From assembly GCF_019236175.1 (NCBI RefSeq), contig NZ_JAFAJM010000001.1:124001-188000 (forward strand): 64,000 bases of DNA. Direction: 5' to 3'. Of the stretch, positions 24,719-34,628 are shown one piece after another. Below the pieces are notes generated by a model. That model searched no databases. It worked only from the letters and a program-made list of their open reading frames with translations, and was not told the origin of the DNA. The translations under genes and the position numbers were made by a program. Numbering within the stretch: the first letter of the stretch is position 1; every line of letters begins with the position of its first letter. The DNA is from Chryseobacterium sp. Lineage in GTDB: Bacteria; Bacteroidota; Bacteroidia; Flavobacteriales; Weeksellaceae.

Positions 24719-26836
24719 ATGGGTAGAGATCTTAAATTTACAAGAAATATTGGTATTGCTGCTCACATTGACGCGGGTAAGACTACCACTACTGAAAGGA
24801 TTTTATTCTATACAGGGGTAAACCACAAAATTGGAGAAGTTCACGATGGTGCTTCTACAATGGACTGGATGGAGCAGGAAGCAGAAAGAGGTATTACTAT
24901 TACTTCTGCTGCAACTACTTGTTCTTGGAACTTTCCTACAGATCAAGGAAAACCTCTTGCAGATACTAAACCTTACCACTTCAACATCATCGATACACCG
25001 GGACACGTTGACTTCACTGTAGAAGTAAACAGATCTTTGAGAGTATTAGATGGATTAGTATTCTTATTCTCAGCAGTAGATGGAGTAGAGCCTCAGTCTG
25101 AAACAAACTGGAGACTTGCTGACAACTACAAAGTTGCTAGAATGGGATTCGTAAACAAAATGGACAGACAAGGTGCTGACTTCCTTAACGTGGTAAACCA
25201 GGTTAAAGACATGTTAGGATCTAACGCAGTTCCAATCGTTTTACCAATCGGTGCTGAAGAAGACTTTAAAGGTGTTGTAGACTTAATTAAAAACAGAGCG
25301 ATCATCTGGGATGAAGCTGGACAAGGTGCTACTTTCGAGGTAGTTCCAATTCCTGAAGACATGAAAGATGAAGTTCTTGAATATAGAGAGAAATTAGTAG
25401 AAGCTGTTTCTGAGTATGACGAAACTTTGATGGAGAAATTCTTTGAAGATCCGGATTCAATTACAGAAGAAGAAATCAATGCTGCATTGAGAGCTGCTAC
25501 TATCGATTTATCTATTATCCCAATGACTTGTGGTTCTTCATTCAAGAATAAAGGAGTACAGTTTATGTTGGATGCAGTATGTAAATACCTGCCTTCTCCA
25601 TTGGATAAAGATGATATCAAAGGTACTGATCCAAGAACTGACGCTGAAATTACAAGAAAGCCGTCTGTAGACGAGCCTTTCTCTGCATTAGCATTTAAGA
25701 TTGCTACTGACCCATTCGTGGGAAGATTGGCATTCTTCAGAGCTTATTCAGGAAGACTAGATGCAGGTTCTTATATCCTGAACACTCGTTCAGGAGATAA
25801 AGAAAGAATCTCTAGAATCTATCAGATGCACGCTAACAAGCAAAACCCGGTAGAATATATTGAAGCTGGTGATATTGGTGCAGCGGTAGGATTCAAGTCT
25901 ATCAAAACTGGTGATACGATGTGTGACGAGAAAAACCCAATCGTTCTTGAATCGATGGTTTTCCCTGATCCGGTAATCGGTATCGCTGTTGAGCCTAAAA
26001 CTAAAGCTGACCAAGATAAAATGGGTAACGCTCTAGCTAAATTGGCTGAAGAAGATCCAACGTTTACTGTAAGAACTGACGAGGCTTCTGGACAAACGAT
26101 CATCTCTGGTATGGGTGAGCTTCACTTAGATATCATTGTAGACCGTATGAAGAGAGAGTTCAAGGTTGAAGTAAACCAAGGACAACCTCAAGTAGAGTAC
26201 AAAGAAAACTTAACAAAAGTTGCTCAACACAGAGAAGTTTACAAAAAACAATCTGGTGGTAAGGGTAAATTTGCTGACATTGTATTTGAACTAGGACCTG
26301 CAGACGAAGGTAAAGTTGGTTTAGAATTCATCAATGAGATCAAAGGTGGTAACGTTCCTAGAGAATTTGTTCCTGCAATTGAAAAAGGATTTAAAGCTGC
26401 AATGAAGAACGGTCCATTGGCTGGTTTCGAAGTTGAAGGTATTAAAGTTACTCTTAAAGATGGATCTTTCCACGCGGTGGATTCTGATGCTCTTTCTTTC
26501 GAAATGGCTGCTAAATTAGGATTTAAAGAAGCGGGACGTGCTGCTAAGCCAGTAATTATGGAGCCTATTATGAAACTGGAAGTTGTAACTCCGGAAGAAT
26601 ATATGGGTAACATCATTGGTGACCTTAACAAGAGAAGAGGTACAATCAGTGGTCAGGAAGAGAAAAACGGAGCTGTTGTAATCAAAGGTTCTGTTCCACT
26701 TTCTGAAATGTTTGGATATGTAACAACTCTAAGAACACTTTCATCAGGAAGAGCTACTTCTTCTATGGAATTAGAGAAATACCAAGCTACTCCACAAAAC
26801 GTTGCTGAAGAAATCATAGCTAAAGCAAAAGGTTAA
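24719..26836 (+). CDS. fusA: translation elongation factor G
   Basis: 705 residues. EF-G drives translocation and ribosome recycling by GTP hydrolysis. G domain motifs are complete: [15 protein letters not shown] (P loop), [19 protein letters not shown] and NKMD; domains II to V follow to the C-terminal helix. No tuf gene follows in this operon; rpsJ is next after 16 nt. Confidence 0.98.
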   Translation: MGRDLKFTRNIGIAAHIDAGKTTTTERILFYTGVNHKIGEVHDGASTMDWMEQEAERGITITSAATTCSWNFPTDQGKPLADTKPYHFNIIDTPGHVDFTVEVNRSLRVLDGLVFLFSAVDGVEPQSETNWRLADNYKVARMGFVNKMDRQGADFLNVVNQVKDMLGSNAVPIVLPIGAEEDFKGVVDLIKNRAIIWDEAGQGATFEVVPIPEDMKDEVLEYREKLVEAVSEYDETLMEKFFEDPDSITEEEINAALRAATIDLSIIPMTCGSSFKNKGVQFMLDAVCKYLPSPLDKDDIKGTDPRTDAEITRKPSVDEPFSALAFKIATDPFVGRLAFFRAYSGRLDAGSYILNTRSGDKERISRIYQMHANKQNPVEYIEAGDIGAAVGFKSIKTGDTMCDEKNPIVLESMVFPDPVIGIAVEPKTKADQDKMGNALAKLAEEDPTFTVRTDEASGQTIISGMGELHLDIIVDRMKREFKVEVNQGQPQVEYKENLTKVAQHREVYKKQSGGKGKFADIVFELGPADEGKVGLEFINEIKGGNVPREFVPAIEKGFKAAMKNGPLAGFEVEGIKVTLKDGSFHAVDSDALSFEMAAKLGFKEAGRAAKPVIMEPIMKLEVVTPEEYMGNIIGDLNKRRGTISGQEEKNGAVVIKGSVPLSEMFGYVTTLRTLSSGRATSSMELEKYQATPQNVAEEIIAKAKG

Positions 26837-26852
26837 TTTTTAAATTAAAGAA

Positions 26853-27158
26853 ATGTCACAAAGAATCAGAATAAAACTAAAATCTTACGATTACAACTTG
26901 GTAGACAAGTCTGCTGAGAAAATCGTAAAAACGGTAAAGGCTACTGGTGCTGTTGTAAACGGTCCTATTCCATTACCTACGAATAAGAGAATCTTCACAG
27001 TGTTGAGATCTCCGCACGTAAACAAGAAAGCAAGAGAGCAGTTCCAACTTTCAGCTCACAAGAGACTAATGGATATCTACTCTTCTTCTTCTAAGACGGT
27101 TGATGCTCTAATGAAATTAGAGTTACCAAGCGGTGTAGACGTTGAAATTAAAGTGTGA
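26853..27158 (+). CDS. rpsJ: 30S ribosomal protein S10
   Basis: 101 residues. S10 is part of the 30S head and, as NusE, of antitermination complexes. Sequence is canonical ([39 protein letters not shown]). In most bacteria rplC follows directly; here the operon ends with a strong terminator and rplC lies 17 kb away. Confidence 0.98.
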   Translation: MSQRIRIKLKSYDYNLVDKSAEKIVKTVKATGAVVNGPIPLPTNKRIFTVLRSPHVNKKAREQFQLSAHKRLMDIYSSSSKTVDALMKLELPSGVDVEIKV

Positions 27159-27185
27159 TAACTGCATACTTTGCAATGATTATAC

Positions 27186-27219
27186 AATCCGTCCCTGAAA
27201 AGGGACGGATTTTTTTTTT
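27186..27219 (+). terminator. strong terminator after rpsJ
   Basis: A perfect 11-bp stem AATCCGTCCCT / AGGGACGGATT with a GAAA tetraloop, followed by a run of about ten Ts. It closes the str operon and separates rpsJ from the following TonB receptor. Confidence 0.95.
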
Positions 27220-27423
27220 GCTTTTCGGCTATTAAAAATGATCTTTTTGAATTTTGTTATTTATAATCATAAAGGTGGTTTGGGGGCAGATGAGTATTCA
27301 TCTGATGTATCTTTTAGCTTATTTTGATTCTTTCTAAATTGTGATTAATGATTCGATATTGATTAGTCTTCTTCAGGTGACATATGTCAGTTTGATTAAT
27401 TTATTTAGAATTAATAAAAATAA

Positions 27424-27431
27424 TAAATTTG
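27424..27431 (+). promoter_or_regulatory. -7 promoter box of the TonB-receptor gene
   Basis: TAAATTTG, an exact TAnnTTTG match 14 nt upstream of the preferred start at 27446. The -33 region is poor (TTTAG), which may mean activator dependence or weak basal expression. No convincing Fur-type palindrome was identified by eye. Confidence 0.55.
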
Positions 27432-27445
27432 CAAAAAATTATCAG

Positions 27446-29623
27446 ATGAATAAAGTAGTATCCTTTTCTCTGCTGTTATTGGGTGGGGTTTTTGCCAACG
27501 CACAAAAAGCAAACGATTCAATCAAACATAAAAAAATTGAAGAAGTGGAACTGTTTGGCGACAGAAAAAAACAACCTGAAGGTCTTGAAGCCATTACAAG
27601 ACTGCCCTTGAAAACCAGAGATCAGATCCAGAGTATTTCTGTGATTTCTTATAAAGTAATTGAGGACTTAGGCGGACTTACAGTAACAGATGTTGCTAAG
27701 AATGTACCCGGGGTAACTCAGTTCGGTAGTTATGGAGGAGTCAGAGAAAGTATGTCTATCAGAGGATATAGAGGAGTTCCTGTTTTGAAAAACGGAGTAC
27801 AGATGGATTCTGATTTCCGTACTGCAGGAATGATGACGGATATGCAGGGTGTTGAAAGTATTCAGGTAATCAAAGGATCTGCTGCCGTAACTCAGGGGAT
27901 TGGAGACGGATTAGGTTCTGCCGGCGGAGTCATCAATGTGGTAACGAAGGTTCCTAAGTTTATTGATCAGACGAATGTTGGCTTCAGATATGGAAGCTGG
28001 GACTTTTACAGACCTACTGTAGATTTTCAGAGAGTTTTGGATCCACAGGGAAAAATTGCAGTCAGATTAAATGCAGCATATCAAAACAGTAATAGTTTCA
28101 GAAGATTTGTCAATACAGATCGTATCTACGTAAATCCATCCATTGCTTTCCGTCCGGATGATAAAACGGAAATCGTTGTTGAAATGGATTATATGCATAA
28201 TAATACCACACCGGACAGAGGAACTGTTAACCTTGCAAAAGGAGATACGGAAGCAATTTATAAAATGCCGGGAAGAAAATTTCTTGGATTTTCAACAGAC
28301 AATGCGAAAATTGAAACATTCAATTTCTCTACCACAGCTACAAGAAAGCTGACTAAAAATTTAAAATTAAGAGCTGCGTTTATGAGCTCTTCCTATCAGT
28401 CTGAAACTATAGGGGCTGCACTTGCCCCGGTTGATCGTAAAAACCCGAATGAATATCGTGACCGTACTTTAACAAGATCGGACAGAGAGGATTTAAACAA
28501 AGTATTCCAGTTTGATTTTATCGGATCTGATGTGATGACAGGTTTCATGAAACATACCTTCCAGGTAGGTTTCGACTGGAAAGAATCCAACGTTACAACA
28601 ACATCTTACGACGCTAAAAAAGTTGACCGAATCAACGTTCTTGAAGAAATCAATAATTTCCTTCCGGCTAACGTGGACAGAAATAATTTTACGATGAGTA
28701 AGAATCAGCCTGTTAATGCCGTAAATCCAACAATAGGATTAATGGCTCAGGATGTTATTACATTCAACAAATACATCAAAGCTCACCTGGGAATTCGCTA
28801 CAGTAGCCTGAATGGTTCGGATAAAGATACCAATCATGCATGGAATCCTTCATTAGGGATTATGATCTCACCAATCGAGAACATGAATGTGTTCGGATCT
28901 TATACCAGTACAACTTCTCTAAGAAGTTCTAATAATCCGTTAGCAGGAGGGGGAACGGTAGGTGCTTCTACAACAAAACAATGGGAAGCGGGAATTAAAT
29001 CCGACTGGCTTAACGAAAGACTAAGATTTAATGTGACATTCTTCAACATTAATACAGATAACCTGTCTTATGAAGTTCTAGGAAATAACGGCCAGGGATT
29101 AGGGGTTTACGCCTTAGCAGGAGAACTTAAAAGAAAAGGAATGGAAGTAGAGTTAATCGGAAAAATTCTTCCAAACCTTCAGGTGATGACAGGTTGGGCT
29201 TATGTGGATGCTCAATATAAAGACAGCCCTTCATTTGTCAGCGGATCAGCACCTATTAACACTCCGAAACATACTGCTAACGCATGGCTTAATTACAAAT
29301 TTAATGCAGGTACTTTAAACGGATTTGATATCGGAGCTGGAATTTATTATGTAGGACAAAGACCTGTAGATGATTATAAACTGGAAGCCATTATTGACAA
29401 CGGTCATGTGAATGGAACACAGCCAGGAGAGAAACCGTTTAATATGCCCAATTATACAACGGTAGATGCTCAGGCAGGATACTCATTTAAAAACGGTATG
29501 GGAGTACGCGCTTTCTTCAATAACATTTTTAATGCAGTGGGGTATAATTCTTATTTCAGAGGCGGATACATCGATCAGATTCAGCCAAGAAACTTTGCAG
29601 TACAGGTAAACTATAAATTCTAA
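27446..29623 (+). CDS. TonB-dependent siderophore receptor
   Basis: 725 residues from the ATG at 27446, which starts a signal peptide (MNKVVSFSLLLLGGVFANAQ); the frame is open upstream to 27341 but those residues precede the -7 box. Plug domain about 40-165 (ISVISYKVIEDLGGLTVTDV, SIRGYRGVPVLKNGV, VIKGSAAVTQGIGDGLGSAG) and a 22-strand barrel ending in the usual aromatic residue, NYKF. It resembles ferri-siderophore receptors of the FhuE/FpvA type. The following lipoprotein, PepSY protein and iron permease genes support a role in iron uptake. Confidence 0.9.
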   Translation: MNKVVSFSLLLLGGVFANAQKANDSIKHKKIEEVELFGDRKKQPEGLEAITRLPLKTRDQIQSISVISYKVIEDLGGLTVTDVAKNVPGVTQFGSYGGVRESMSIRGYRGVPVLKNGVQMDSDFRTAGMMTDMQGVESIQVIKGSAAVTQGIGDGLGSAGGVINVVTKVPKFIDQTNVGFRYGSWDFYRPTVDFQRVLDPQGKIAVRLNAAYQNSNSFRRFVNTDRIYVNPSIAFRPDDKTEIVVEMDYMHNNTTPDRGTVNLAKGDTEAIYKMPGRKFLGFSTDNAKIETFNFSTTATRKLTKNLKLRAAFMSSSYQSETIGAALAPVDRKNPNEYRDRTLTRSDREDLNKVFQFDFIGSDVMTGFMKHTFQVGFDWKESNVTTTSYDAKKVDRINVLEEINNFLPANVDRNNFTMSKNQPVNAVNPTIGLMAQDVITFNKYIKAHLGIRYSSLNGSDKDTNHAWNPSLGIMISPIENMNVFGSYTSTTSLRSSNNPLAGGGTVGASTTKQWEAGIKSDWLNERLRFNVTFFNINTDNLSYEVLGNNGQGLGVYALAGELKRKGMEVELIGKILPNLQVMTGWAYVDAQYKDSPSFVSGSAPINTPKHTANAWLNYKFNAGTLNGFDIGAGIYYVGQRPVDDYKLEAIIDNGHVNGTQPGEKPFNMPNYTTVDAQAGYSFKNGMGVRAFFNNIFNAVGYNSYFRGGYIDQIQPRNFAVQVNYKF

Positions 29624-29641
29624 TTACACAAATCATCAGAT

Positions 29642-30259
29642 ATGAAAAACGTTAAAGTATTATTTCTTGCCATAAGTCTTGGAGCTGTTTTCGCTTCATG
29701 TTCTGGCGACAAAAAGAAAGGAATAGATTACAATCAGTTTAAAACAGAAGTAAAGCTTAAACCTGAGCAGGAAAAAAGCTTTGACGAGATCACAACGAAG
29801 TACCAGCAGTTACAGGAGCAGAACTTCCAGGCAGCAAAAGCTCAGGGAGGAAATATGGACCGCGTAGCTCTGGGAATCAAAAACGAAGAACTGAGAGCAC
29901 AGCAATCAGTTGAAATGGCAAAAGTATTAGATGGAGTGCAGATAGAGAAATTCAACAAATTTGTTGACGAAAATTCCAGAAAAAGACCAAGATATGACAA
30001 TGCTCTTCTGGAAAAGATTAAAGTTGAAGCTCAACTTTCGGAAGATGAATTCAAAGTAGTAAATGCTGCGAATGATGCATTTGAAAAAGCATTCAATGAT
30101 GCACATGATGTGTACCACGGAAATAATGACTTAGCCAAAGAATATTGGGAAAAGTTCGACGGGCAGAGAAAAGCGGTAATTCAGAAAGCACTGACTCCTG
30201 AACATTTCACAAAATTCGAACAAATCGTAAAAGATATTCAGTTTAAAGGAAGAAAATAA
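29642..30259 (+). CDS. uncharacterised helical lipoprotein linked to iron uptake
   Basis: 205 residues. Lipoprotein signal with Cys at FASC-SGDKKKG. The mature part is predicted all-helical and highly charged, with two similar segments (LKPEQEKSFDEITTKYQQL and LSEDEFKVVNAANDAFEKAF), each starting with an L-x-x-x-(E/Q) element faintly like Spy/CpxP LTxxQ motifs. It follows the receptor by 18 nt and ends before a strong terminator, so it is co-transcribed with the receptor. No defined function. Confidence 0.7.
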   Translation: MKNVKVLFLAISLGAVFASCSGDKKKGIDYNQFKTEVKLKPEQEKSFDEITTKYQQLQEQNFQAAKAQGGNMDRVALGIKNEELRAQQSVEMAKVLDGVQIEKFNKFVDENSRKRPRYDNALLEKIKVEAQLSEDEFKVVNAANDAFEKAFNDAHDVYHGNNDLAKEYWEKFDGQRKAVIQKALTPEHFTKFEQIVKDIQFKGRK

Positions 30260-30320
30260 CACGCTTGTTTTCTAGTTTCTTTACACATTAAAAATCACAT
30301 TTCATATCAATTTTAATTTA

Positions 30321-30357
30321 AAAACATTAAGATGTCCCAACCATCTTAATGTTTTTG
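30321..30357 (+). terminator. terminator or attenuator between the lipoprotein and PepSY genes
   Basis: A perfect 14-bp stem AAAACATTAAGATG / CATCTTAATGTTTT with a 7-nt loop, followed by a short T run. The next start codon is only about 10 nt further on, leaving no room for a promoter between hairpin and gene. Confidence 0.85.
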
Positions 30358-30366
30358 TTATAAGCC

Positions 30367-31548
30367 ATGAGATTATTTAAAAGCCTTTACAGGAAAAGAA
30401 GAAAAAATGAATCGGTCACGAAATACCTGATGTGGCTTATTCATCTTTGGTTGGGATTGCTGTCGAGCGGTATTGTTTTTGTGATGTGTCTTACAGGATG
30501 TTTATATGCATTCAAAAATCAGGTGATCGATTTTACAAACAGGGACAAAGTGTACATCAGTTCATCACCCGATAATGCTAAAAATCCGGACCAGATCAGG
30601 AAAGAACTTTCACAACAAAATAAAGAACTTACGTCTTTACTGATTTCTGATCAAAAAACAAAAAGCTACATAATAGGATATCGGGAAAATCTGCTGGATA
30701 AAAGCGCTTATTATAACCAATACACCGGCGAAATTCTCGGGCAGGCCGACATAGGAGCTAACCGTTTTTTTGATGTAATTCTCGATATTCACAGAAATCT
30801 GATGATGGGAAATGCCGGGCGTCAGATTGTGGGCGGATCGGTATTGGTATTTTGTGTCCTCCTGATTTCAGGGTTTGTTCTGTGGCTTCCGAAAAAAATG
30901 AAGTTCCTGAAGCAGGGACTTACCATCATGCTGAAGGCGAAGTTTCAGAGATTCAATTATGACCTTCATAATACACTTGGATTCTATGTCTTTCTGATCC
31001 TTTTCTTTATTGCGGTTACAGGATTATATGTTACCTATCCCTGGGTTAAGAATAGTCTTATTCTGAGTTTGGGAGGGAGTTCAATCAATACTATTTCCGG
31101 AGATAATGAAGAGGATGCTTTCGGAGGACTGATGGAAGATATGCTGAAAAAACAGGATGAAAAGAAAAATCTAAAAAATTCAGCTTCAATCAATACAATT
31201 CTACAGCTTGCAGATCAGCAATTGCCCTATTCTGCAATAACCGGTATTGAGTTTCCCAATAAAGACAATCCGCGATATGTGGTGATTAAAACAAACACAC
31301 AAAATCTGTTGGGAATGATGCTTCCGGATGAAGTAACTTTTGATAAGACCGGAGCTTTTAAAACAAAAGAATTATTCTCTGATAAACCTCTCTATAAACA
31401 GTTCACAGCGCTGGCAAAACCTTTACATACCGGAGAGATCATGGGGTTGCCGAGTATTATTGTATATTTCCTGGTTTCTCTTGCCGGATGTTCGCTGCCG
31501 GTTACGGGCTTTTTGATCTGGTGGCACAGATTGAAGAAAATGAAGTAG
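30367..31548 (+). CDS. PepSY-associated transmembrane protein (PiuB-like)
   Basis: 393 residues with four membrane segments (about 22-45, 150-172, 198-222, 360-385) and two PepSY-type extracytoplasmic stretches. Typical motifs: WLIHLWLGLLSSGIVF, LDIHRNLMMG and NYDLHNTLGFYVF, whose membrane histidines suggest haem binding. Such proteins usually lie next to siderophore receptors and are thought to act as inner-membrane ferric-siderophore reductases. The start at 30367 is close to a terminator hairpin; an internal ATG at 30430 is an alternative start that still keeps the first membrane segment. Confidence 0.88.
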   Translation: MRLFKSLYRKRRKNESVTKYLMWLIHLWLGLLSSGIVFVMCLTGCLYAFKNQVIDFTNRDKVYISSSPDNAKNPDQIRKELSQQNKELTSLLISDQKTKSYIIGYRENLLDKSAYYNQYTGEILGQADIGANRFFDVILDIHRNLMMGNAGRQIVGGSVLVFCVLLISGFVLWLPKKMKFLKQGLTIMLKAKFQRFNYDLHNTLGFYVFLILFFIAVTGLYVTYPWVKNSLILSLGGSSINTISGDNEEDAFGGLMEDMLKKQDEKKNLKNSASINTILQLADQQLPYSAITGIEFPNKDNPRYVVIKTNTQNLLGMMLPDEVTFDKTGAFKTKELFSDKPLYKQFTALAKPLHTGEIMGLPSIIVYFLVSLAGCSLPVTGFLIWWHRLKKMK

Positions 31549-31645
31549 AAATAGTAAAAGATACCATATCTCATTTGAAAATCAGATTTTATTAATCCTC
31601 AGCTCATGTTAATTTTATAAATTTAATAGATAAAATAACTTACGC

Positions 31646-32140
31646 ATGGGAAATAAAAATCATAATTTATTTGAGAAATTTTCAAACTGGGCAGTAAAAT
31701 TTACGGGAAGTCAGACCGCTTTTATCGGAGCTATGCTTATTGTGATCATTTGGGCAGTCACCGGGCCATTCTTTCATTATTCGGAAACATGGCAGCTGGT
31801 GATCAATACAGGAACTACCATTATTACTTTTTTAATGGTATTTCTCATTCAGAAAGCACAGAATAAAGATTCAAAGGCTATTCAAATTAAATTGAATGAG
31901 CTCTTGGCAGCTCATGAAAAAGCGAGCAACAGAATGGTGGATATTGAAGACTTAACGGAGAAGGAACTGGATCAGCTTCATTGTTATTATGAGAATCTGG
32001 CTCAGTTTGCTAAAAAAGATGCGGATATTCATACTTCGCATTCCATTGATGCAGCCCAGCGAAATCAGGATTATAAACATGAATTTTTCAAAAGAAAACA
32101 TGAAGAGTGGTTACAAAAACAGGGACAGAAAAATGAATAA
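31646..32140 (+). CDS. low-affinity iron permease family protein (Fet4-like)
   Basis: 164 residues. Two close membrane segments (about 25-45 and 50-68) are followed by a charged helical cytoplasmic part. The pattern FSNWAVKFTGSQTAFIGAML, IIWAVTGPFFHYSETWQLVINTGTT (in parts) and VFLIQKAQNKDSKAIQIKLNEL is that of the low-affinity iron permease family (Pfam Iron_permease). Bacterial members have not been well studied. Its location after receptor and PepSY genes fits iron uptake. Confidence 0.85.
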   Translation: MGNKNHNLFEKFSNWAVKFTGSQTAFIGAMLIVIIWAVTGPFFHYSETWQLVINTGTTIITFLMVFLIQKAQNKDSKAIQIKLNELLAAHEKASNRMVDIEDLTEKELDQLHCYYENLAQFAKKDADIHTSHSIDAAQRNQDYKHEFFKRKHEEWLQKQGQKNE

Positions 32141-32253
32141 GCTTTTTTATTTAAAATTTTTCTTTAAAATAAATTTATACGTTTAAAATTTTAATTAATC
32201 ACATATTTTTAAGAGGGTTTTAAGTAAAATAATAACAATTTTGCCGTTTTCAG

Positions 32254-32283
32254 TTGATTTGGTTCGGTGGAAGTGTAATTTTG
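32254..32283 (+). promoter_or_regulatory. promoter of the T9SS metalloprotease gene
   Basis: TTG at 32254-32256 and TAATTTTG at 32276-32283 with a 19-nt spacer, 19 nt before the start codon; a good Bacteroidota promoter match. Confidence 0.65.
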
Positions 32284-32302
32284 TTATACAGAATATATCA
32301 AT

Positions 32303-34564
32303 ATGAAAATAAAATTATTAGGTTTGCCATTGGTATTGTTACCGGCAATACTCAATGCACAATGGAGTAAGACTTTGCCCAAAAGGGACACCGGAAAGAA
32401 AAATGATCATGCGGTCTATTACAGACTTGATATTGACCAGATGAGAACGCAGCTGCTAAGGACTTCAAAAGTGGGCGAAGGCTCTGCAATTACAATCAGA
32501 ATTCCTACACTGGACGGAAAAGTGGAACGGTTTGCAGTAAGCAGTTTTCCGGTAATGGATGAAACCCTGGCAAAGCAGTATGAGCTGGGATCTTATGTTG
32601 GTGCGGGTATTGATGATCCCTCAAAATATATCAGATTCAGTGTGGCTCCTAATGATTTTCAATCCATGATTATCGGCAGTGAAGGTAAATATGAATTTAT
32701 TGAATCTGTCGCCGGTGATAAAGGACAATACCGGGTACACGGGAAGACCAGCCGAAACGGCCATGCTTTTGTCTGCAGTACCCATGAAGGAAAAGATGCT
32801 GTAGATCAAATGAAGGAAATGCAGAACTATTCAGACAGAACAGCCTTTACCAGAAGAAGTGGAAATCAGAGGTTCCAGACTTTAAGGCTTGCCCTTTCTA
32901 CCACAGGAGAATATACACAGTTTTTTGGAGGACTTCAGGGAGCGCTGACTCAGATTAATGCCACGCTGACGAGAGTGAATGGTGTTTTTGAACAGGAATT
33001 CAATGTTCATGTCAATATGATCAATAATACGGAGCTTATTTTTACAGATCCTGACCACGATCCTTATAGCCTGGTCACCAGTCTCTATTCTCCGCCATCA
33101 TCCTGGAATACCGAGCTGATGAATACATTGCATGGAGGATACGGAACTACAGATGCTGATTTTGATATCGGTCACTTGTTCGGAGCGAGTGGTGGAGGAG
33201 GAAATGCAGGCTGTATCGGTTGTGTCTGCAATAATAGTTTAAGTGTGGGCGGCGGAGCCAATTTTAGTTATAAAGGTTCAGGGATTACATCTCCCGGAGT
33301 AGATTATTATGCCGGCGGAAGCTGGAATTCTCAAAGCACGGCACAGCTGCCTCCAAGCGGAGATGGTTTTGATATTGATTTCGTAGCCCATGAAATGGGG
33401 CATCAGCTCGGAGATACACATACCTACAGCTATAATGATGATGCGGCAACAACTACAAAAGTAGAACCGGGTTCGGGATCTACAATCATGGGGTATGCAG
33501 GAATTACAGGAGCATCTACCGATGTCCAGAAACACTCTGAGCTCTTCTTTCATTCCGTAAGTATTGATCAGGTGCAGGCGAATCTTCTCACTGGAGCAAG
33601 AGCCAATTGCGGAACCATTACAACAATCAGTAATAATCCTCCTGTGGTAGCAGCAATGTCCACTACATATACCATTCCGAAAAGTACCGCATTTGTTTTG
33701 ACAGCCAATGCAACGGATCCGGATGGAGATATTCTGACCTATTCATGGGAACAGATGAATCCTAGCAGTTTATATGGTGGTATTACCAAATTCAATATCG
33801 GAAATACAACTTCAGGGGCAAGTTTCAGATCCTGGGCTCCCACTACAAGTCCTACAAGATATTTCCCTAAGCTTTCCACCGTTTTGGATGGCTCTGTCAA
33901 AAACACTGATGATTTTGAAGCGGCAAGTACCGTGGCAAGAACGACCAATTTTAGAGTAACGGTAAGAGATAACAGACCGGGACAATCTCAGTCTGCTTAT
34001 GCTACCCAAACAATTGTTGTAGGATCTGCGGCTCCGTTTACGGTGAATGTTCCTTCTCTTACCTCTGACAGAAACTCGGACATTACATGGGCTGTTTCCG
34101 GAACGAATACTGCACCTTATAATGTATCTGATGTGAAAATTGATTATACGGACGATAACGGAACCACTTGGTACAATCTGGCGGCATCTGTACCCAATAC
34201 CGGAACTGCAAGTGTTTTCATTCCTGCTGCCTTAGCAGGAAAGACGATTCATGTGAGGGTATCCGCAATAGGAAATGTTTTCTATGCTGTAAATAAGACC
34301 ACGGTGGCGGGAACGTTGGCAGTATCTGAATCCGGACGTATAAAAACGGTTCAGATATATCCTAATCCTGTAGATGATTTGCTGAATGTGGTTAATGCCT
34401 CTCCCAATTCATCTTATGAAATTTTTAATGCTCCGGGGCAACTGATTTCGAAAGGAACAATCGGTGACGGTACAATTACAGTGAACAATTTGGTGAAAGG
34501 AATTTATTTCATTACTATTAATAATAATGGAGAAAACATTAAAACAAAGTTTGTTAAAAAGTAA
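32303..34564 (+). CDS. secreted reprolysin-like metzincin protease with T9SS sorting domain
   Basis: 753 residues. Signal peptide (MKIKLLGLPLVLLPAILNAQ), propeptide-like segment to about residue 190, metzincin catalytic domain with the full zinc motif HEMGHQLGDTH (His363, Glu364, His367, His373) and a Met-turn in STIMGYAG, then Ig/fibronectin-like beta domains (about 450-670) and a type A T9SS C-terminal domain (QIYPNPVDDLLNV ... GIYFI ... KTKFVKK). It should be exported by Sec, cross the outer membrane by type IX secretion, and act on extracellular proteins. A Cys cluster GCIGCVCN lies before the zinc motif. Confidence 0.93.
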   Translation: MKIKLLGLPLVLLPAILNAQWSKTLPKRDTGKKNDHAVYYRLDIDQMRTQLLRTSKVGEGSAITIRIPTLDGKVERFAVSSFPVMDETLAKQYELGSYVGAGIDDPSKYIRFSVAPNDFQSMIIGSEGKYEFIESVAGDKGQYRVHGKTSRNGHAFVCSTHEGKDAVDQMKEMQNYSDRTAFTRRSGNQRFQTLRLALSTTGEYTQFFGGLQGALTQINATLTRVNGVFEQEFNVHVNMINNTELIFTDPDHDPYSLVTSLYSPPSSWNTELMNTLHGGYGTTDADFDIGHLFGASGGGGNAGCIGCVCNNSLSVGGGANFSYKGSGITSPGVDYYAGGSWNSQSTAQLPPSGDGFDIDFVAHEMGHQLGDTHTYSYNDDAATTTKVEPGSGSTIMGYAGITGASTDVQKHSELFFHSVSIDQVQANLLTGARANCGTITTISNNPPVVAAMSTTYTIPKSTAFVLTANATDPDGDILTYSWEQMNPSSLYGGITKFNIGNTTSGASFRSWAPTTSPTRYFPKLSTVLDGSVKNTDDFEAASTVARTTNFRVTVRDNRPGQSQSAYATQTIVVGSAAPFTVNVPSLTSDRNSDITWAVSGTNTAPYNVSDVKIDYTDDNGTTWYNLAASVPNTGTASVFIPAALAGKTIHVRVSAIGNVFYAVNKTTVAGTLAVSESGRIKTVQIYPNPVDDLLNVVNASPNSSYEIFNAPGQLISKGTIGDGTITVNNLVKGIYFITINNNGENIKTKFVKK

Positions 34565-34588
34565 GGTTTATCAAATAATAAAAATAAA

Positions 34589-34620
34589 AAACCTCTGATA
34601 GGATTCAGAGGTTTTTTTAT
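34589..34620. terminator. bidirectional terminator between convergent genes
   Basis: AAACCTCTGA (34589-34598) pairs with TCAGAGGTTT (34605-34614), 10 bp, 6-nt loop, with A and T tracts. It serves the metalloprotease gene and the convergent 906-residue protein gene. Confidence 0.9.
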
Positions 34621-34628
34621 GGATGATA

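Noticed and set aside
27341-27445. Longer start of the TonB receptor
   Set aside because: It would precede the -7 box and put 35 residues before a normal signal peptide.
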